Below the pieces are notes generated by a model that was not told the origin of the DNA, searched no databases, and was given only the letters and a program-made list of their open reading frames with translations. From Prolixibacteraceae bacterium (GTDB taxonomy: Bacteria; Bacteroidota; Bacteroidia; Bacteroidales; Prolixibacteraceae), in the NCBI GenBank assembly GCA_003516705.1, contig DPCJ01000082.1, forward strand, positions 1 to 8,005: 8,005 nt of DNA. Reading direction: 5' to 3'. Position 1 is the stretch's first letter. Each line of letters opens with the position of its first letter. Of the stretch, positions 5,809-8,005 are shown piece after piece. Made by a program: the position numbers and the translations under genes.

Positions 5809-7461
5809 TTACCCGACCAATTCACTTGCCATTTTCAGCGAAGCTTCCGAATAACCATCGCCACCGAGCATTTTGGCCAGCTCAATTATTCTTTCGTGCT
5901 CGCCAAGTAATTGCACCGATGTTTGTGTTTTGCCGTTTTCTTCAAATTTATACACTACATAATGTGCATCTCCTTTGGCAGCAATTTGTGGCAAATGGGT
6001 GATATTGATAATTTGGGCAGAATCGGAAAACGACTTGATGATATTCCCCATTTTCAATGCAATTTCGCCTGAAACTCCTGAATCGATTTCATCAAAAATA
6101 ACCGTTGGCAAAGCCTTCGATTTCCGAAGAAGATTTTTGATTGCCAGCATCAGCCGCGACATTTCGCCACCCGAAGCCACTTTCGAAATCTCATTCAGCT
6201 CCATGTCGCTGTTGGCGCTGAAATGAAAATAAACCACATCGGTACCTACAGCAGTAAAATCAGGCAGTTGTTCGTAAAGAATCTGAATTCTTGCTTTTGC
6301 CATACCAAGCTGGTGTAAATCATTCAGAATGGCTTTTTCAATCTCCGGAAATGAATTTTTCCGTTTTTTACTAAGTTCTCCGGCTTTTGCTGCTAAAATT
6401 CCCCTTGTCTCATCGATTTTACTTTTTAAAGCAGCAATTTCATTTTCATAACCAGTCACCTGTCCAATTTTCTCATCAAAAGCATTTCGAAGTTCAATCA
6501 GTTCGGCAACTGTTTTTACATGATGTTTCTGCTCAAGGCTGTAAATCAGGTTAAGTCTCGCAGTAGTTTGTTCAACCCGAACCGGATCGTGTTCTATTCC
6601 TGCTGCCAATCGTTCAGTTTCATCGAGAATATCCCTGATTTCGAGCAGGCTGCTTTCCAAACGACTCACCAAATCAGGTACTTCGGGAATATAATTCTGA
6701 ATCTTTTCCAAACGTTTTCTGCTGTCCTTCAGGTTCGAAATAACCGAGAAACGTTCATCATCAATCAGCAATTGTACTTCGGCGAGGGCATTTTTTATCT
6801 CTTTGGAATGTGTAAGCTGTGTGAGCAAAACTTCGAGTTCTTCCTGTTCATTCTCGTTTAAAGAAGCTTCGTTCAACTGGTTAAACTGAAATTGCCAGTA
6901 GTCCAGTTCAGCACTTTCTTTTGCACTCTTCTCGATTAATTCGTCAAGACTTTTCTGCAACTGCCTGTATTCGGCAAAAACTTCGCGATAATGCGCCAGC
7001 AATTTGTTTGCGCCTGAAACAGTATCAACTAAATCTAGTTGAAAACGATGATTTCCAAGTTCCAGGTTCTGGTGTTGCGAATGAATATCAATGAGTGAAA
7101 GCGCCAGTTCGCGCAAGGTTTTCAGATTTACGGGGGTGTCGTTGATAAACGCCCGGGAGTTACCCGCCGGTGTAATTTCGCGCCGCAAAATAGTTGAAAC
7201 AGCAAAATCCAGGTCATTTTCTGTAAAGAAATCTTCAAGCCGATAACTGCCAATCTCAAAAATTCCTTCGACCACACACTTTTTCGACTTGTCTTTTAAA
7301 ACCGATAAATCAGCGCGGTTACCCAGAATCAAACCCAAAGCGCCCAACAAAATCGATTTTCCGGCACCTGTTTCGCCTGTAATCGAATTTAATTTTTCAT
7401 GAAAGCCAACGGTGAGGTTATCGATTATAGCATAATTGGAAATTGTCAGGCGTGTCAGCAT
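5809..7461 (-). CDS. recN: DNA repair protein RecN
   Basis: RecN is a cytoplasmic SMC-like ATPase that acts in double-strand-break repair by recombination. The 550-aa product has the full family layout. An N-terminal half of the ATPase starts MLTRLTISNYAIIDNL, with Walker A GETGAGKS at 29-36 and the DIHSQHQNLEL segment. A central helical, coiled-coil region follows at about 150-380, rich in Glu, Lys and Leu. The C-terminal half has the ABC signature SGGEMSR at 430-436, Walker B TVIFDEIDSG (Asp457, Glu458) and THLPQIAAKGDAH. The length is typical and no key residue is missing. ATG at 7461 places the conserved LxxLxIxNYAIID start right at the N-terminus. The gene begins 12 bp after the stop of the DUF4835 gene, so both are likely co-transcribed. 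No SOS-box-like promoter is visible in that gap. It converges on rplS. Confidence 0.98.
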   Translation of the reverse strand: MLTRLTISNYAIIDNLTVGFHEKLNSITGETGAGKSILLGALGLILGNRADLSVLKDKSKKCVVEGIFEIGSYRLEDFFTENDLDFAVSTILRREITPAGNSRAFINDTPVNLKTLRELALSLIDIHSQHQNLELGNHRFQLDLVDTVSGANKLLAHYREVFAEYRQLQKSLDELIEKSAKESAELDYWQFQFNQLNEASLNENEQEELEVLLTQLTHSKEIKNALAEVQLLIDDERFSVISNLKDSRKRLEKIQNYIPEVPDLVSRLESSLLEIRDILDETERLAAGIEHDPVRVEQTTARLNLIYSLEQKHHVKTVAELIELRNAFDEKIGQVTGYENEIAALKSKIDETRGILAAKAGELSKKRKNSFPEIEKAILNDLHQLGMAKARIQILYEQLPDFTAVGTDVVYFHFSANSDMELNEISKVASGGEMSRLMLAIKNLLRKSKALPTVIFDEIDSGVSGEIALKMGNIIKSFSDSAQIINITHLPQIAAKGDAHYVVYKFEENGKTQTSVQLLGEHERIIELAKMLGGDGYSEASLKMASELVG

Positions 7462-7473
7462 TTCAAAATGAAT

Positions 7474-8004
7474 TTACAATCCTGTTTCTTCCTCGGCAAT
7501 TTTTGCATATTTACTGCCATTCGATGGGTCGATTTCGTTGAGAATGGCCAGAACCCGGGTTCGTTCATCGGGAAACGATTTTGAAAATACATTCACCAGC
7601 TCACCGGATTTGGAATCAAAAAACATTTGCAAAATATAGGTTGAAGGTCGTTTGCGAAAAACCTTCTGCAAATCACGCAACGACTCGGCAATGTTTGCCC
7701 TGCCCTCTTCGGCGCGTTGCGACATGAGGTCAAGCCCGTTTCGGTGGTAATTGTACATGCATTTCCTGAAATCAGCATACGCTTTGTTTAATACATTCTC
7801 AACCAGCCAATACCGGTTACGTTCGCTTTCGAATGATTTCCAACCTTTAACCGGCTGGTTTTGTGAGTTATTTACAATGGTCTGCGCCTTTTCGAAATAA
7901 GGTGTTCCGCCCTCGGGCGAAAAAGTATCATAACTGAATCCCAGAATAACATATGCATAAAAAGCTAAAATATTGGTCAGGTTATCCCGGTTCGAAGTTT
8001 CGTT
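7474..8004 (-). CDS. porD: DUF4835 / PorD-type protein, C-terminal part (5' end missing)
   Basis: The last 176 residues of a protein that runs off the right edge are visible. On the minus strand the frame is open from 8004 to the TAA at 7474-7476. Recognised family stretches are RDNLTNILAFYAYVILGFSYD, SPEGGTPYFEKAQTIVNN, WKSFESERNRYWLVENVLN, FRKCMYNYHRNGLD, RANIAESLRDLQKV, FFDSKSGELVNVFSKSFPDE and LNEIDPSNGSKYAKI. This matches DUF4835, a Bacteroidota family of about 290-300 aa with an N-terminal signal peptide (not in view). I recall that it has been linked to the type IX secretion system under the name PorD; the symbol rests on that memory, and the mechanism is unknown to me. It sits directly upstream of recN, a pairing I associate with other Bacteroidota, often with coaBC before it. 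An ATG at 7758 is internal to the gene, not its start. Confidence 0.82.
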   Translation of the reverse strand, partial: NETSNRDNLTNILAFYAYVILGFSYDTFSPEGGTPYFEKAQTIVNNSQNQPVKGWKSFESERNRYWLVENVLNKAYADFRKCMYNYHRNGLDLMSQRAEEGRANIAESLRDLQKVFRKRPSTYILQMFFDSKSGELVNVFSKSFPDERTRVLAILNEIDPSNGSKYAKIAEEETGL

Positions 8005-8005
8005 A

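Noticed and set aside
1..8005. A mobile element, phage, defence or CRISPR system
   Set aside because: Every gene belongs to a housekeeping or envelope family with normal length. No transposase, integrase, terminal repeats, tRNA or repeat-spacer pattern is visible on either strand.

Overview
This window reads as ordinary chromosomal housekeeping DNA from a member of the Bacteroidota, probably close to the Bacteroidales/Marinilabiliales. The evidence is threefold. Two intergenic regions carry the Bacteroidota-type promoter -7 element (TAnnTTTG), and starts are preceded by A/T-rich sequence rather than clear Shine-Dalgarno sites. The protein families include a DUF4835/PorD-type protein, a family I know only from this phylum. 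The closest remembered relatives of the C69 dipeptidase and the M23 C-terminal region are Bacteroides-like proteins. The DNA is moderately AT-rich throughout. I see no transposase, phage gene, tRNA, rRNA or CRISPR array.

Left part, plus strand (1-3487). The window opens inside a gene whose visible 391 residues look like the C-terminal Ig-like modules of a secreted M23 peptidase. Its end overlaps the start of anmK, the anhydro-N-acetylmuramic acid kinase. A peptidoglycan hydrolase and a recycling kinase thus sit translationally coupled. After a 72-bp gap closed by an inverted repeat comes a PLP enzyme of the cystathionine/methionine gamma-lyase family. It keeps the core catalytic residues but has an atypical C-terminal active-site loop.

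Middle (3488-5789). A promoter-like region containing an exact 12-bp direct repeat precedes a secreted C69 dipeptidase, an N-terminal-nucleophile enzyme with Cys26 directly after the signal peptide. A well-formed promoter then drives a leader of about 65-70 nt and rplS (ribosomal protein bL19). The leader can fold as an H-type pseudoknot, or as a competing hairpin, ending 15 nt before the rplS start codon. It is my best candidate for an undescribed regulatory element here. rplS ends in a strong intrinsic terminator with a 12-bp stem and GCAA loop.

Right part, minus strand (5809-8004). recN (DNA repair, SMC-like) lies 12 bp downstream of the 3' part of a DUF4835/PorD-type gene, which runs off the right edge. 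The two look like one operon converging on rplS.

I found no convincing new multi-gene system. The items worth testing are the rplS leader, the atypical PLP enzyme, the non-standard nucleotide/sugar-binding motif of AnmK, and the repeats upstream of the PLP and C69 genes.
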